Positions 9,786-22,977 are shown, numbered from the stretch's first letter. The stretch is 34,227 bases of DNA from an uncultured Marinospirillum sp. (GCA_947624795.1 CANQLY010000007.1:1-34227); one strand, 5' to 3'. Notes: generated by a model from the sequence alone, not told the origin. Numbers and translations are program-made.

Positions 9786-11672
9786 GTGTCTGTGGATTAC
9801 CCAACCCGCTTTGATGTACTGGTTATTGGCGGTGGCCATGCTGGAACAGAAGCTGCATTAGCTGCTGCACGCATGGGTTGTAAAACGCTTTTACTAACCC
9901 ACAATGTGGAAACACTAGGGCAAATGTCCTGCAACCCAGCCATTGGCGGAATAGGCAAAAGTCACCTAGTGCGCGAAGTGGATGCGCTAGGTGGTGCTAT
10001 GGCACAGGCCACTGATTTATCAGGCATTCAATTTCGAGTATTAAACTCACGTAAAGGCCCTGCCGTTAGAGCAACTAGAGCCCAAGCAGACCGTGTGCTT
10101 TACAAAGCTGCTATTCGTAAAGTATTAGAAAATCAGCCTAATTTACAAATTTTTCAACAAGCAGCCGATGATTTAATTGTTCAAGGCGATAACGTTTGTG
10201 GTGCAGTTACCCAAACGGGTATAAAAATTTATGCCACTAGCGTTGTGCTTACCACCGGTACATTTTTAGGTGGGGTTATTCACCTAGGTTTACAAAACTA
10301 TTCAGGTGGACGTGCTGGAGATCCACCCTCAACGGCTTTGGCTGCAAGGCTTAGAGAATTACCGCTTCGGGTCGGTCGTTTAAAAACAGGTACCCCACCA
10401 AGAATTGATGCACGCAGTGTTGATTTTTCAGTCATGGAAGCACAAGCCAGTGATTTAATTTTGCCGGTAATGTCGTATTTAGGTAAAACTGAACACCACC
10501 CAGAACAAATTAGTTGCTACATCACTCACACCAATGAACGCACCCATGAAATTATTCGTAATAACCTTGATAGATCGCCCATGTATGCTGGTGTCATTGA
10601 AGGCATAGGGCCACGTTATTGCCCTTCCATTGAAGATAAAATTCATCGTTTTGCAGATAAATCCAGCCACCAAATTTTTATGGAACCGGAAGGATTAACA
10701 ACGCATGAGCTTTACCCGAATGGCATTTCAACTTCATTGCCTTTTGATGTGCAAATTGATCTAGTACGAACCATTCGTGGTATGGAAAATGCTCACATTA
10801 CAAGGCCTGGTTATGCGATTGAGTATGATTTTTTTAACCCACAAGATTTACAACCCACGTTAGAAACTAAAGTTATCCACAACCTGTTTTTTGCGGGGCA
10901 AATTAATGGCACTACCGGTTATGAAGAAGCCGCAGCACAAGGCCTTCTAGCCGGTGCAAATGCCGCTTGTAAAGTGCAAGGTAAAGAAGCTTGGTGCCCA
11001 AGGCGTGATGAAGCTTATTTGGGTGTATTAGTGGACGATTTAATTACACTAGGTACTTCTGAACCTTATCGCATGTTTACTTCCCGTGCTGAATACCGTT
11101 TATTATTACGTGAAGATAACGCAGATTTACGCTTAACAGAAAAAGGCCGTGAACTAGGCTTAGTTGATGATGTACGTTGGGCTGCTTTTGAAACCAAACG
11201 CGAAGCCATAGCGCTTGAAAAAGCCCGTTTAAAAGATACTTTTATTCACCCCAATACCCCCCAAGCCGATAGCTTAAGTAATAAACTAGAACAGCCTTTA
11301 AACCGCGAGCAGCCGTTGCTTGATTTACTTAAGCGTCCAGAATTAGATTATTGGGACCTAGCCCATTTAGCGCCGGGTGAATTGCCTGTTGATCCCCAAG
11401 TGCAAGAACAGGTGCAGATTCAAGTTAAGTATGCAGGCTACATTGACCGTCAAGCTGAGGACATTCAGCGCGTTAGACGCCAAGAAAATACTTTACTGCC
11501 CCAAGACCTTGACTACACTCAAGTTAGTGGTTTATCAAATGAAATGAAAAATAAACTAGCCAATGTTCGCCCTGCAACTCTTGCACAAGCAGGGCGCATT
11601 CCTGGTGTGACACCTGCGGCTGTATCGATGCTGCTTGTGCACCTTAAAAAACGTTCAATGTTGGTGGTTTAG
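9786..11672 (+). CDS. mnmG: tRNA uridine-5-carboxymethylaminomethyl modification enzyme MnmG (GidA)
   Basis: 628 aa; GTG start; [26 protein letters not shown]-binding, [39 protein letters not shown]. Confidence 0.98.
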   Translation: MSVDYPTRFDVLVIGGGHAGTEAALAAARMGCKTLLLTHNVETLGQMSCNPAIGGIGKSHLVREVDALGGAMAQATDLSGIQFRVLNSRKGPAVRATRAQADRVLYKAAIRKVLENQPNLQIFQQAADDLIVQGDNVCGAVTQTGIKIYATSVVLTTGTFLGGVIHLGLQNYSGGRAGDPPSTALAARLRELPLRVGRLKTGTPPRIDARSVDFSVMEAQASDLILPVMSYLGKTEHHPEQISCYITHTNERTHEIIRNNLDRSPMYAGVIEGIGPRYCPSIEDKIHRFADKSSHQIFMEPEGLTTHELYPNGISTSLPFDVQIDLVRTIRGMENAHITRPGYAIEYDFFNPQDLQPTLETKVIHNLFFAGQINGTTGYEEAAAQGLLAGANAACKVQGKEAWCPRRDEAYLGVLVDDLITLGTSEPYRMFTSRAEYRLLLREDNADLRLTEKGRELGLVDDVRWAAFETKREAIALEKARLKDTFIHPNTPQADSLSNKLEQPLNREQPLLDLLKRPELDYWDLAHLAPGELPVDPQVQEQVQIQVKYAGYIDRQAEDIQRVRRQENTLLPQDLDYTQVSGLSNEMKNKLANVRPATLAQAGRIPGVTPAAVSMLLVHLKKRSMLVV

Positions 11673-11673
11673 C

Positions 11674-12318
11674 ATGGTTGCAAAGATGCAGTTTGAAAAA
11701 AGGCTGCGGGCAGGATTAAAAGAACTACAAATTACAGCCAGTGATTTACAAGTAGAGCAATTACTAAGCTACTTAGCTTTACTTATTAAATGGAATAAAG
11801 CTTATAACTTAACTGCTGTGCGTGACCCAATTGAAATGATTGACCGCCACCTATTAGATAGCTTATCTATTTTGCCTTTTGTACAAGCCGGTGAATTGAC
11901 GGATATTGGCTCAGGTGCTGGTTTACCTGGCATTCCTTTAGCCATTATGAAGCCTGATTTGCAAGTCTTGTCCTTAGATTCTAATGGTAAAAAAACCCGT
12001 TTTCAGTTTCAAGTAAAAGCATCATTGAAATTAAATAATTTTAAAGTAGAGCAAGTGCGGGCTGAAAACTTACAGTTGCAAGCAAAAAGTAAGCAGCTAG
12101 TAAGCCGTGCTTTTGCTAGCTTGAAAGACTTTGTGAAACTAACCCAGCCCTTAGCCGCTGATGATGCACGCTGGTTAGCGATGAAAGGCTTGTATCCAAA
12201 AGATGAGCTAGCTGAATTGCCAGAAGGTTATGCCTGCCAACAAAGCCATGTGTTACAAGTACCCTATGAAGAAGGGCAACGCCACCTACTTATTTTAGTT
12301 AAGCAAGCAAAAGAGTAA
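11674..12318 (+). CDS. rsmG: 16S rRNA (guanine527-N7)-methyltransferase RsmG (GidB)
   Basis: KWNKAYNLTAVRDPIEMIDRHLLDSLSILPF and DIGSGAGLPGIPLAI motifs. The track ORF starts at 11635; ATG at 11674 (or 11686) just after the mnmG stop is the more plausible start. Confidence 0.95.
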   Translation: MVAKMQFEKRLRAGLKELQITASDLQVEQLLSYLALLIKWNKAYNLTAVRDPIEMIDRHLLDSLSILPFVQAGELTDIGSGAGLPGIPLAIMKPDLQVLSLDSNGKKTRFQFQVKASLKLNNFKVEQVRAENLQLQAKSKQLVSRAFASLKDFVKLTQPLAADDARWLAMKGLYPKDELAELPEGYACQQSHVLQVPYEEGQRHLLILVKQAKE

Positions 12319-12348
12319 AGGTAGACTAAATAAGATGAGTAAAGATTT

Positions 12349-13179
12349 ATGATGCCTGCAAAAAATAAAGGCTTAAGTCATGAACTTGATTCTGCTAAAC
12401 AAGAAAGTGCATTTAAAAAAATAGCAGTCGAATACCTGCGTCCTGGAAAATACCAACCACGACGCAATATGAATTCTGAAGCACTAGAAGAGCTTGCCGC
12501 CTCTATACGTCAGCAAGGCATTATGCAGCCTATCGTTGTACGTCCATTATCAGGCGATTATTATGAAATTATTGCAGGTGAAAGGCGTTGGCGTGCAGCC
12601 CAATTAGCTGGCTTAGAGTTTGTGCCTGTTTTGGTGCGTTATGCTAAAGATCGTGACGTTATTGCCTTAGCACTCATAGAAAATTTACAACGTGCAGACC
12701 TTAATCCATTAGAAGAAGCGGTTGCTTTACAGCGTTTACAAAAAGAATTTGAGTTAACTCAGCAGCAAGTGGCTGATGCAGTGGGTAAATCACGCAGTTC
12801 AGTTACTAATTTATTACGTCTATTGCAGTTAGGCACGGGTGTGCAACGTTTACTTGAGCAAGGCGACTTAGAAATGGGGCATGCACGTGCTTTATTGGGT
12901 TTACCTGAAGCTGTGCAATTAAACTTTGCTCGTCAAATTGTTGCTAAAGGCATGTCAGTTAGGCAAGCTGAAGCCTTGGCAAGAAATGAACAGCAATCTT
13001 TTACAAACACTAAAGCCAAAAACCTAATCGATCCAGACATTGCAAGACTAGAAGAACAATTACAAACTAGATTAGGTGCCAATGTAAAGATTAAACATTC
13101 GGCTAAAGGAAAAGGTAAGCTTGAAATACATTATTCAAGTTTGACGGAGTTAGATGGTATCTTGCGTCACTTGCGTTAG
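12349..13179 (+). CDS. parB: Chromosome partitioning protein ParB
   Basis: 276 aa; GKYQPRRNMNSEALEELAASIRQQGIMQPIVVRP, CTP-binding GERRWRAAQLAG and ENLQRADLNPLEEA, HTH VADAVGKSRSSVTNLLRLL. Start could be 12352. Confidence 0.96.
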   Translation: MMPAKNKGLSHELDSAKQESAFKKIAVEYLRPGKYQPRRNMNSEALEELAASIRQQGIMQPIVVRPLSGDYYEIIAGERRWRAAQLAGLEFVPVLVRYAKDRDVIALALIENLQRADLNPLEEAVALQRLQKEFELTQQQVADAVGKSRSSVTNLLRLLQLGTGVQRLLEQGDLEMGHARALLGLPEAVQLNFARQIVAKGMSVRQAEALARNEQQSFTNTKAKNLIDPDIARLEEQLQTRLGANVKIKHSAKGKGKLEIHYSSLTELDGILRHLR

Positions 13180-13230
13180 TTAAAAATATAGACCTTGGTC
13201 GCACAAATTTAATAAAGCGAACAAGGGCTG

Positions 13231-13259
13231 TTGAAGGAAAGCTGCTAAGTCTCTATAAT
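13231..13259 (+). promoter_or_regulatory. Putative sigma70 promoter of the atp operon
   Basis: TTGAAG (13231-13236), 17-bp spacer, TATAAT (13254-13259), upstream of atpI. Confidence 0.65.
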
Positions 13260-13327
13260 CCCGTGAGATTAAATTGAATAGTGGTACATTTATAGTGGTT
13301 GACGGAGTTTAGAAGGCTTTAAAATAT

Positions 13328-13693
13328 ATGGCACAACTTCCTCGTCCACCTTTAAATCATTGGTTTATCAAGCAGTTTATCGCTGTAGTAATAGTCTGCT
13401 TGCTAGCCAGCATTATTTGGCCAAATTCATTGCTAGAAATAGTTGCTGGGGCTATGGTTGCTTATATTCCTCAACAAGTTTTTAGTTACTTGGTTTTTAT
13501 GTATAGGGGCGCAAGGCAGCAAGCAAACCTAGTTAAGATGTTTTTTTTAGCAGAAAGCATTAAGTTTGGTTTGACGGTAGTACTTTTTGTGCTAGTTTTT
13601 GTTCTAGTGCAACCTTCAAACCCAATTTCACTTTTAAGCACTTATGCGGCAGTTACTTTACTTAATTGGCTGAATTTTATGCTAGTCAAGTAA
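13328..13693 (+). CDS. atpI: ATP synthase protein I
   Basis: 121 aa, four-TM small hydrophobic protein immediately upstream of atpB. Confidence 0.88.
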   Translation: MAQLPRPPLNHWFIKQFIAVVIVCLLASIIWPNSLLEIVAGAMVAYIPQQVFSYLVFMYRGARQQANLVKMFFLAESIKFGLTVVLFVLVFVLVQPSNPISLLSTYAAVTLLNWLNFMLVK

Positions 13694-13721
13694 ATAAAAT
13701 TGCAATTACAGTTTGAGGTAG

Positions 13722-14558
<837 letters not shown>

Positions 14559-14676
14559 ACATTAAAAAAGCACTAGACAGTAACCAGCCAACTTGCTGCA
14601 ATGCAGGTTGGTGAGTTTTAGCAGTAAATGAACGAACCTTAAAGTCTTTAATCAACCTTAGTAACCTTAGGAGTAA

Positions 14677-14907
<231 letters not shown>

Positions 14908-14910
14908 GAC

Positions 14911-14950
14911 AGAGTGTAGGGCGCTAAATTTAGCCCCCTAATACTCTTTT
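14911..14950 (+). terminator. Strong hairpin with short U-tract in the atpE-atpF junction (attenuator-like)
   Basis: AGAGT-g-TAGGG-c-GCTAAA/TTTAGC-c-CCCTA-at-ACTCT followed by TTT. Confidence 0.7.
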
Positions 14951-14984
14951 CGAAACCTTAAATAATGACAAAAGGTGTATCGCA

Positions 14985-15455
14985 ATGAATATGAATATGA
15001 CTCTTTTGGGTCAATCTATTTCCTTCGCACTCTTTGTCTGGTTTTGCATGAAGTACATATGGCCGTTTATTACAACAGCCATGCGCGAACGCCAGAAAAA
15101 GATTGCTGAAGGCTTAGATTCAGCAAGTCGTGCGCAGCGCGATTTAGAGCTAGCACAAGAAAAAGCGACCCAACTTTTGCGTGAAGCAAAAGATCAGTCA
15201 GCCCAAATTATAGAGCAGACTAACAAGCGTGCTAGCTTACTAATTGAAGAAGCCAAAGAACAGGCTCGTGCTGAAGGTATCAGACTAGTTGAAGCTGCAA
15301 AAGCTGAAGTTAGTCAAGAGATTAGCCGTGTTAAGGACGATTTACGTGCTCAGATGTCTGAATTAATTATTCAGGGTGCTGAACAAATCCTAGAAAGCAC
15401 TGTTGATAAAAAAGCACACACCCAGCTGGTCGGCAAACTTGCCGCTCAACTCTAA
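14985..15455 (+). CDS. atpF: F0F1 ATP synthase subunit b
   Basis: 156 aa; N-terminal [20 protein letters not shown] then a long charged helix; operon position. Confidence 0.97.
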   Translation: MNMNMTLLGQSISFALFVWFCMKYIWPFITTAMRERQKKIAEGLDSASRAQRDLELAQEKATQLLREAKDQSAQIIEQTNKRASLLIEEAKEQARAEGIRLVEAAKAEVSQEISRVKDDLRAQMSELIIQGAEQILESTVDKKAHTQLVGKLAAQL

Positions 15456-15467
15456 GCGAGGTGTCTG

Positions 15468-16004
15468 ATGGCAGATTACAACACACTTGCCAGGCCTTAT
15501 GCGAAGGCCGCCTTTGAGTATGCGTTAAGTGAAGGTAAATTAGCAGAATGGTCTGTCATGTTAGGCCAAGTTGCTGACGTTGCTTCTAATAAAGAAGTAG
15601 CACAATTTTTACTTAACCCTTCATTAAGCAGTGATGCTAAAGCCGCGCTTTTTCTTGAAATTTGCAAAGCAAAGATCGATGACAAGAGCAGCAATTTCAT
15701 CAAACTGTTAAGTGAAAAAAGCCGTTTACCATTAATTCCAGTGATTGCTGGAATGTATGAAGCCTTTAAGGCTGAGCAGGAAAGAACTGTTGAGGCAGTA
15801 ATTACTTCAGCTTTTAAGCTTGAAGCGGATCAACAGAAACTGCTGGTAGAGGCATTGCGCAAGCGTTTAGACTGTGAGGTAACACTCAAAGTTGAAATCG
15901 ACAAGCGTCTCATTGGCGGTGTAATTATTCGCACCGGTGATCTGGTGATAGATGGCTCGATTCGCGGTAAAATCGCGAAACTAGCCGAGTCATTGAAATC
16001 CTGA
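15468..16004 (+). CDS. atpH: F0F1 ATP synthase subunit delta
   Basis: 178 aa; [13 protein letters not shown]-terminal [28 protein letters not shown]. Confidence 0.97.
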   Translation: MADYNTLARPYAKAAFEYALSEGKLAEWSVMLGQVADVASNKEVAQFLLNPSLSSDAKAALFLEICKAKIDDKSSNFIKLLSEKSRLPLIPVIAGMYEAFKAEQERTVEAVITSAFKLEADQQKLLVEALRKRLDCEVTLKVEIDKRLIGGVIIRTGDLVIDGSIRGKIAKLAESLKS

Positions 16005-16020
16005 TTTTGAGGGACAAGGC

Positions 16021-17565
16021 ATGCAGCAACTGAATCCATCCGAGATCAGTGACATTATCAAGAAGCGCATCGGTAGCTTGGATGTCACTTCTAAAGCCCA
16101 AAATGAGGGCACCATCATAAGCGTAGCTGACGGTATCGTGAAGATTCACGGTCTTGGCGGCGTTATGTATGGCGAGATGATCGAATTTGAACAAGGCGCC
16201 TTTGGTATGGCCCTTAACTTGGAGCGCGACTCCGTAGGTGTAGTAGTACTGGGTGATTACCTTGGTTTAGCCGAAGGTCAAACTGCCCGTTGTACTGGTC
16301 GCATCTTGGAAGTACCTGTTGGTAACGAACTCCTAGGTCGTGTTGTTGACGCACTAGGTAATCCTATTGATGGTAAAGGCCCTATTGAAGCAAAAGAAAC
16401 AGACGCAGTGGAAAAAGTTGCGCCCGGTGTTATTTGGCGTAAAAGCGTAGATGAGCCACTGCAAACGGGTTATAAAGCAATTGATGCCATGGTACCTGTT
16501 GGTCGTGGTCAGCGTGAGCTGATTATCGGTGACCGTCAGATTGGTAAAACAGCCATTGCAATTGATGCGATTATTAACCAGAAAAATACGGGTGTTAAGT
16601 GTGTTTACGTAGCCGTTGGTCAGAAGCAATCGACCATTGCTAACGTAGTACGCAAACTAGAAGAACACGGCGCTTTAGCGCATACAATTATTGTAGTTGC
16701 CTCTGCTTCTGAAGCCGCAGCACTGCAATTTATTGCACCTTATTCTGGTTGCACCATGGGCGAATATTTCCGCGACCGCGGTCAAGATGCCCTAATTGTT
16801 TATGATGATTTAACTAAGCAAGCTTGGGCTTATCGTCAAATTTCATTACTACTAAAGCGTCCACCAGGTCGTGAAGCTTATCCTGGTGATGTTTTCTACC
16901 TCCACTCACGTCTACTTGAGCGTGCATCGCGCGTAAGTGTTGAGTATGTAGAAAAGTTCACTAAGGGCAAGGTTAAAGGTAAGACAGGTTCTTTGACTGC
17001 TCTACCTATTATCGAAACCCAAGGTGGTGACGTATCTGCTTTTGTACCAACTAACGTAATCTCCATCACTGATGGTCAGATTTTCGTAGAAACTAACCTG
17101 TTTAACTCAGGCATTCGTCCTGCAATGAACGCAGGTGTTTCAGTTTCTCGTGTTGGTGGTGCAGCGCAAACTAAAATCATTAAGAAACTGGGCGGTGGTA
17201 TTCGTCTAGCTTTGGCTCAGTACCGTGAGCTTGAAGCTTTCTCTCAGTTTGCTTCTGACTTAGATGAAGCTACTCGTAAGCAGTTAGAGCATGGTCAGCG
17301 TGTTACTGAATTAATGAAGCAAGATCAGTACAACCCCATGACAATTGCACAAATGGGTATTTCTTTGTTTGCTGCAGAAAACAATTTTTTAGATGACATC
17401 GAAGTTCGTAAGGTGCTGCCTTTTGAAAAGGCTTTACACGCTTATATGGCGAGTGAACATGCAGACCTGGTCGTACAGATCAACGAAAGCGGTGACTACT
17501 CTAAAGATATTGAAGCGGCCCTCAAATCTGCTGTTGAGCAGTTTAAGGCCACCCAGTCCTGGTAG
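16021..17565 (+). CDS. atpA: F0F1 ATP synthase subunit alpha
   Basis: 514 aa; [53 protein letters not shown]. Confidence 0.99.
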   Translation: MQQLNPSEISDIIKKRIGSLDVTSKAQNEGTIISVADGIVKIHGLGGVMYGEMIEFEQGAFGMALNLERDSVGVVVLGDYLGLAEGQTARCTGRILEVPVGNELLGRVVDALGNPIDGKGPIEAKETDAVEKVAPGVIWRKSVDEPLQTGYKAIDAMVPVGRGQRELIIGDRQIGKTAIAIDAIINQKNTGVKCVYVAVGQKQSTIANVVRKLEEHGALAHTIIVVASASEAAALQFIAPYSGCTMGEYFRDRGQDALIVYDDLTKQAWAYRQISLLLKRPPGREAYPGDVFYLHSRLLERASRVSVEYVEKFTKGKVKGKTGSLTALPIIETQGGDVSAFVPTNVISITDGQIFVETNLFNSGIRPAMNAGVSVSRVGGAAQTKIIKKLGGGIRLALAQYRELEAFSQFASDLDEATRKQLEHGQRVTELMKQDQYNPMTIAQMGISLFAAENNFLDDIEVRKVLPFEKALHAYMASEHADLVVQINESGDYSKDIEAALKSAVEQFKATQSW

Positions 17566-17566
17566 G

Positions 17567-17607
17567 CTGCTTCGAATCAGTTGGTATTAATCAATTGATT
17601 CAAGCAG
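17567..17607 (+). other. Long intercistronic hairpin between atpA and atpG
   Basis: CTGCTTcGAATCAgTTG-gtattaat-CAAtTGATTCAAGCAG: about 16 pairs with one bulge and one G-U; no U-tract. Confidence 0.8.
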
Positions 17608-17632
17608 TTGTTGGCTAAGAAGGTGAAAGCTT

Positions 17633-18505
17633 ATGGCAGCAGGTAAAGAGATCCGCTCCCAAATAGGGAGCATAAAGAATACGCAGAAAATCACCAGCGC
17701 TATGCAAATGGTAGCTGCGTCGAAGATGCGTAAAGCTCAGGATCGTATGGCAGCCAGCCACCCTTATGCCACGCAGATTAGAAACGTAGTCAGCCACCTT
17801 GCTGAAGCTACCCCTGATTATACTCATGTGTATATGCAAGAACGTGATATAAAAAGGGTTGGTTTTATTGTTATTTCTACTGATCGCGGTCTTTGTGGTG
17901 GTTTGAACATTAACTTGTTTAAAGCTGCTGTAAAAGAAGTGATGGAATGGAAAGACAAGGGCGCAGAAGTAGATATTTGTGCTATCGGCAGTAAGGCTGG
18001 CAGTTTCTTCCGTCGTTATGGTGGAAGTCTGGTGGCTGCCAAGAGTGGGCTGGGCGACACTCCTGAAGTAAATGAGTTGGTAGGCAGTGTTAAGGTCATG
18101 CTGGATGCCTATGAAGAAGGCAAAATTGATCGGCTTTTTGTGGTGTATAACGAATTTATAAACACTATGTCACAAAAACCATTGGTCCGGCAGCTGTTAC
18201 CCCTGGAAGCTGAAGCAGAACAGGAAAGTGACAAGAGCAAGGTAATTGGATGGGATTATATCTATGAGCCAGATCCTAAGCATCTATTAGATAGCTTATT
18301 GATTAGGTACATAGAATCTCAGGTTTACCAAGCTGTAGTCGAAAACATTGCTTGTGAGCAGTCTGCGCGAATGGTTGCAATGAAAAGTGCAACAGATAAT
18401 GCGGGTGACTTTATTGATGAGTTACAGCTTATTTATAACAAAGCGCGTCAGGCGGCAATCACACAAGAAATTGCCGAAATTGTTGGCGGTGCTGCAGCGA
18501 TCTGA
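17633..18505 (+). CDS. atpG: F0F1 ATP synthase subunit gamma
   Basis: 290 aa; [62 protein letters not shown]. Confidence 0.99.
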   Translation: MAAGKEIRSQIGSIKNTQKITSAMQMVAASKMRKAQDRMAASHPYATQIRNVVSHLAEATPDYTHVYMQERDIKRVGFIVISTDRGLCGGLNINLFKAAVKEVMEWKDKGAEVDICAIGSKAGSFFRRYGGSLVAAKSGLGDTPEVNELVGSVKVMLDAYEEGKIDRLFVVYNEFINTMSQKPLVRQLLPLEAEAEQESDKSKVIGWDYIYEPDPKHLLDSLLIRYIESQVYQAVVENIACEQSARMVAMKSATDNAGDFIDELQLIYNKARQAAITQEIAEIVGGAAAI

Positions 18506-18546
18506 TAAGTGCTTCTGCTAAGTTTAAGTGGAAGTTAAAAGGGTAG

Positions 18547-19959
<1,413 letters not shown>

Positions 19960-19989
19960 GTTTGTCGGGATAACCCAAGGGGGATACCC

Positions 19990-20394
19990 ATGGCGATGAC
20001 AATGCATTGCAATGTTGTTAGTGCTGAAAAGAAACTGTTTGATGGCCGAGTCGAGTTTATTGTTGCTTCGGGTGTAATGGGTGAGTTGGGTATTTTACCT
20101 GGCCACGCCCCTTTACTATCAGAGCTAAAAGCTGGCACGATAAAGCTAACCAAACAGGGTGGTACAGAAGAGCTTATTTATGTTTCAAGTGGTTTCTTAG
20201 AAGTTCAGCCAACCGTTGTTACTATCTTGGCTGATACAGCAGAGCGTGCTGTGAACTTAGATGAAGCGGCTGCCAAAGAAGCATTAGAAGCTGCTAAGCG
20301 TGCTACAAGTGATGATCTAGTTGAATTAACTTACGATCAAGCTGTAGCGCAACTTCGTACTATTCAGCTACTGAAAGGCATACGTGGCAAGTAA
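19990..20394 (+). CDS. atpC: F0F1 ATP synthase subunit epsilon
   Basis: 134 aa; [47 protein letters not shown]. Confidence 0.98.
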   Translation: MAMTMHCNVVSAEKKLFDGRVEFIVASGVMGELGILPGHAPLLSELKAGTIKLTKQGGTEELIYVSSGFLEVQPTVVTILADTAERAVNLDEAAAKEALEAAKRATSDDLVELTYDQAVAQLRTIQLLKGIRGK

Positions 20395-20443
20395 CTAGGT
20401 TTACTTATTACGAGTGTAAAATGCAGTTTACTGCATAATCAGA

Positions 20444-20469
20444 GAAGGCGGCTTTGGTCGCCTTTTCTG
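20444..20469 (+). terminator. Putative terminator after atpC
   Basis: AGAAGGCG-gctttggt-CGCCTTtTCT hairpin, then gcTTTTT; preceded by the palindrome ATGCAGT-tt-ACTGCAT (20422-20437). Confidence 0.6.
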
Positions 20470-20522
20470 CTTTTTACTGTTTAGCTTTTATGTGTGATTT
20501 TACAGTATGGAGGGTGCAGTGT

Positions 20523-21884
20523 ATGACTGAGGAACACCAAGGTAAGCCGGTAGATTCAAACCTAACCTTAGAAGAATTAGTACCCGGTAAAGATAATTGG
20601 CATTATGCCCAAGCTAGTTTTCAATCAGTGGATGTGGCCGAGCAGCTAACCACCTTGCTTAGCGCTGAAGAGATAACGGCTTGTTTAGATTTATTACCCT
20701 TAGCCCGTCGTACTGACGTGTTTGATTACTTACCTGAAGGAATACAGGAAGAAGTTGCCACGGTTTGCAGCTTGGAATCATTGATGGAGCTTTTAGAAGA
20801 GCTTCCTTCAGACAGTGCAGCCGATCTTTTTAAATTACTAAGCACAGAACAGCAAGCCGATCTTTTAAGGGATTTACCTGCCCGCAATAGAGCAACTTTA
20901 GAACACCTTTCTCGTTACTCTGAAGGCACAGCGGGTGCTTTAATGACTTCAGAGATTTCATTGTTACCCACAGGCATCAACGTAGAGCGTGCGTTAGAAA
21001 TTTTACGTCGTACAGCCGCAGGTTCAGAAACCATTTATCACACCTACATTGTCGATCCACGTCACAGATTAGTCGGTGTGGTTTCTTTGCGTGAGCTTAT
21101 TCTTTCACCCCCTAAAGCTAGCTTAGATCAACTAATGACCGAAGAGCTGGTGACTATTTTACCCGATCAACACCAACAAGAAGCTGCCAGATTAATCAGT
21201 CGTTATGATTTACTTGCCCTACCTGTAGTCGATGAAAATCAACGCCTGTTAGGCATCATTACTTACGATGATGCAATGGATGTAACTGAGGAAGAAGATA
21301 CCGAAGACATGCATCGTGGCGCTAGTATTATGCCATTGGAAGAAGGCTTGTTACGCACCAGCTTATTTAACCTTTACCGCAGCCGTGTTGTTTGGTTAAT
21401 TTTACTTATTTTTGCCAACTTGGTTTCGGGGGTAGGCATTGCTTTTTTTGAGGACACCATTTCTGCCAAAGTGGCCCTCGTGTTTTTCTTACCCTTATTG
21501 ATTGGTAGTGGCGGTAATGCCGGTGCTCAAGCTTCAACACTTATGGTGCGTGGTTTGGCTGTGGGCGATGTAGGTTTAGGTGACTGGACTCGGCTTTTAG
21601 GTAGGGAATTATTGGTAGCCGGTGCACTAGGTTTAACCATGGCTGTTGCGGTATCGCCTATAGGCATGTTTCGTGGTGGGCTAGACATTGCATTTGTGGT
21701 AGGCATTAGCATGATCGTTATTGTGTTATTTGGCAGCTTGTTAGGCATGAGTTTGCCATTTTTACTGCACCGCTTAAAGTGGGACCCTGCCACGGCTTCT
21801 ACGCCTTTAGTAACCACCCTAGCCGATGCCGGTGGTGTAGTGATTTACTTTGCTTTAGCTACTTGGATGCTGGGTTTAAATTAA
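20523..21884 (+). CDS. mgtE: Magnesium transporter MgtE (paralog 1)
   Basis: N domain, two CBS domains and membrane domain with GGNAGAQASTLMVRGLA and WDPATASTPLVTTLADAGGVVIYF. Track ORF starts at 20454; ATG at 20523 follows a GGAGG-type RBS. Confidence 0.93.
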   Translation: MTEEHQGKPVDSNLTLEELVPGKDNWHYAQASFQSVDVAEQLTTLLSAEEITACLDLLPLARRTDVFDYLPEGIQEEVATVCSLESLMELLEELPSDSAADLFKLLSTEQQADLLRDLPARNRATLEHLSRYSEGTAGALMTSEISLLPTGINVERALEILRRTAAGSETIYHTYIVDPRHRLVGVVSLRELILSPPKASLDQLMTEELVTILPDQHQQEAARLISRYDLLALPVVDENQRLLGIITYDDAMDVTEEEDTEDMHRGASIMPLEEGLLRTSLFNLYRSRVVWLILLIFANLVSGVGIAFFEDTISAKVALVFFLPLLIGSGGNAGAQASTLMVRGLAVGDVGLGDWTRLLGRELLVAGALGLTMAVAVSPIGMFRGGLDIAFVVGISMIVIVLFGSLLGMSLPFLLHRLKWDPATASTPLVTTLADAGGVVIYFALATWMLGLN

Positions 21885-21886
21885 AA

Positions 21887-22945
21887 ATGTTAAATAGAAA
21901 ATTCAATTCATTATTAAAATTTAGTTTACTGCTGGCTTTATTGACTTTAGTTGCCTGCACTGAACAGCAAGATAAACAGCCGGTGCGCTTACAAGGGCAA
22001 ATTTTTGGTAGCTTTTGGCTTGCCACTTTGCCTGATGAATGGACCCCTACGCAGGTAAAGCAATTGCAAGCAGGTATTCAGGGGGAGTTAGATAAGGTTG
22101 ATGCGTCCATGTCAACTTATAAACCTGATTCAGAATTAAACCGTTTTAATCAAGCACCCTTAGGGCAATGGGTGGATTTGTCAGCAGAGCTTTTTGAAGT
22201 GTTTAATCTAAGCCAATCCATTGCAAGCCTTAGTCAAGGTGCGTTTGATATTACGGTGGGTGGCTTAGTTAACTTGTGGAATTTTGGCCCTGAAGTACGC
22301 CCAGAAGCAATACCAGAAACCAGTTTATTAAAAGAACGCCTAGCCGCTTCGGGTTACCAATACTTAGAACTAGATAATGAAAACCAAGCTGCACGCCGCC
22401 TTCGCGATAGTTCTATTGATTTATCGGGTGTGGCTAAGGGTTATGCTGTGGATAAAGTGGCTCAGTGGTTGCGGCAACAGGGTGTGGATAACTTTTTAGT
22501 GAATGTAAGTGGTGAAGTTATTGTTGCTGGGCAGCGTGCGCCGGAACAAGCTTGGCGTATAGGTGTTGAAGTACCTGATGGTAGCCAACAAAAAGCCCAC
22601 CATATTTTAGAATTAACCGATGAATCGGTTGCCACTTCAGGCGATTACCGTAATTTTTATGAATTTAATGGTAAGCGTTTGTCGCACACAATTAACCCTA
22701 AAACTGGTTCGCCTGTCGATCACAACCTAGCTTCAGTGACTGTTATTCATCCAAGTAATGCAGCAGCAGATGCTTGGGCAACTGCCTTTATGGTGTTAGG
22801 AACAGAGGCAAGTTTAAATTTAGCTAACCGTGAAAACCTTAAAGTGCTGTTAATTAGTAAAGAAGAAGGTGCATGGAAAACGCAAGTTTCCAATTATTTA
22901 CAGCAAAGTTTGGGTGCTGAATTAACGAATAAGCTACTTAACTAA
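21887..22945 (+). CDS. apbE: FAD:protein FMN transferase, ApbE family lipoprotein
   Basis: ATG at 21887 gives a signal peptide with lipobox LVAC; MSTYKPDSELNRFN, DLSGVAKGYAVDKVAQWL, SHTINPKTGSPV motifs. Confidence 0.93.
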   Translation: MLNRKFNSLLKFSLLLALLTLVACTEQQDKQPVRLQGQIFGSFWLATLPDEWTPTQVKQLQAGIQGELDKVDASMSTYKPDSELNRFNQAPLGQWVDLSAELFEVFNLSQSIASLSQGAFDITVGGLVNLWNFGPEVRPEAIPETSLLKERLAASGYQYLELDNENQAARRLRDSSIDLSGVAKGYAVDKVAQWLRQQGVDNFLVNVSGEVIVAGQRAPEQAWRIGVEVPDGSQQKAHHILELTDESVATSGDYRNFYEFNGKRLSHTINPKTGSPVDHNLASVTVIHPSNAAADAWATAFMVLGTEASLNLANRENLKVLLISKEEGAWKTQVSNYLQQSLGAELTNKLLN

Positions 22946-22977
22946 GTGCATTTAAGTGTTTGTTGCTGGAGAAAAAC

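Noticed and set aside
10873-10881. Perfect DnaA box TTATCCACA inside mnmG
   Set aside because: Single isolated box in conserved coding sequence (KVIHN); not enough to call a site on its own.
20422-20437. Perfect palindrome ATGCAGT-tt-ACTGCAT after atpC
   Set aside because: Most simply part of the atpC 3' terminator region; no independent operator evidence.
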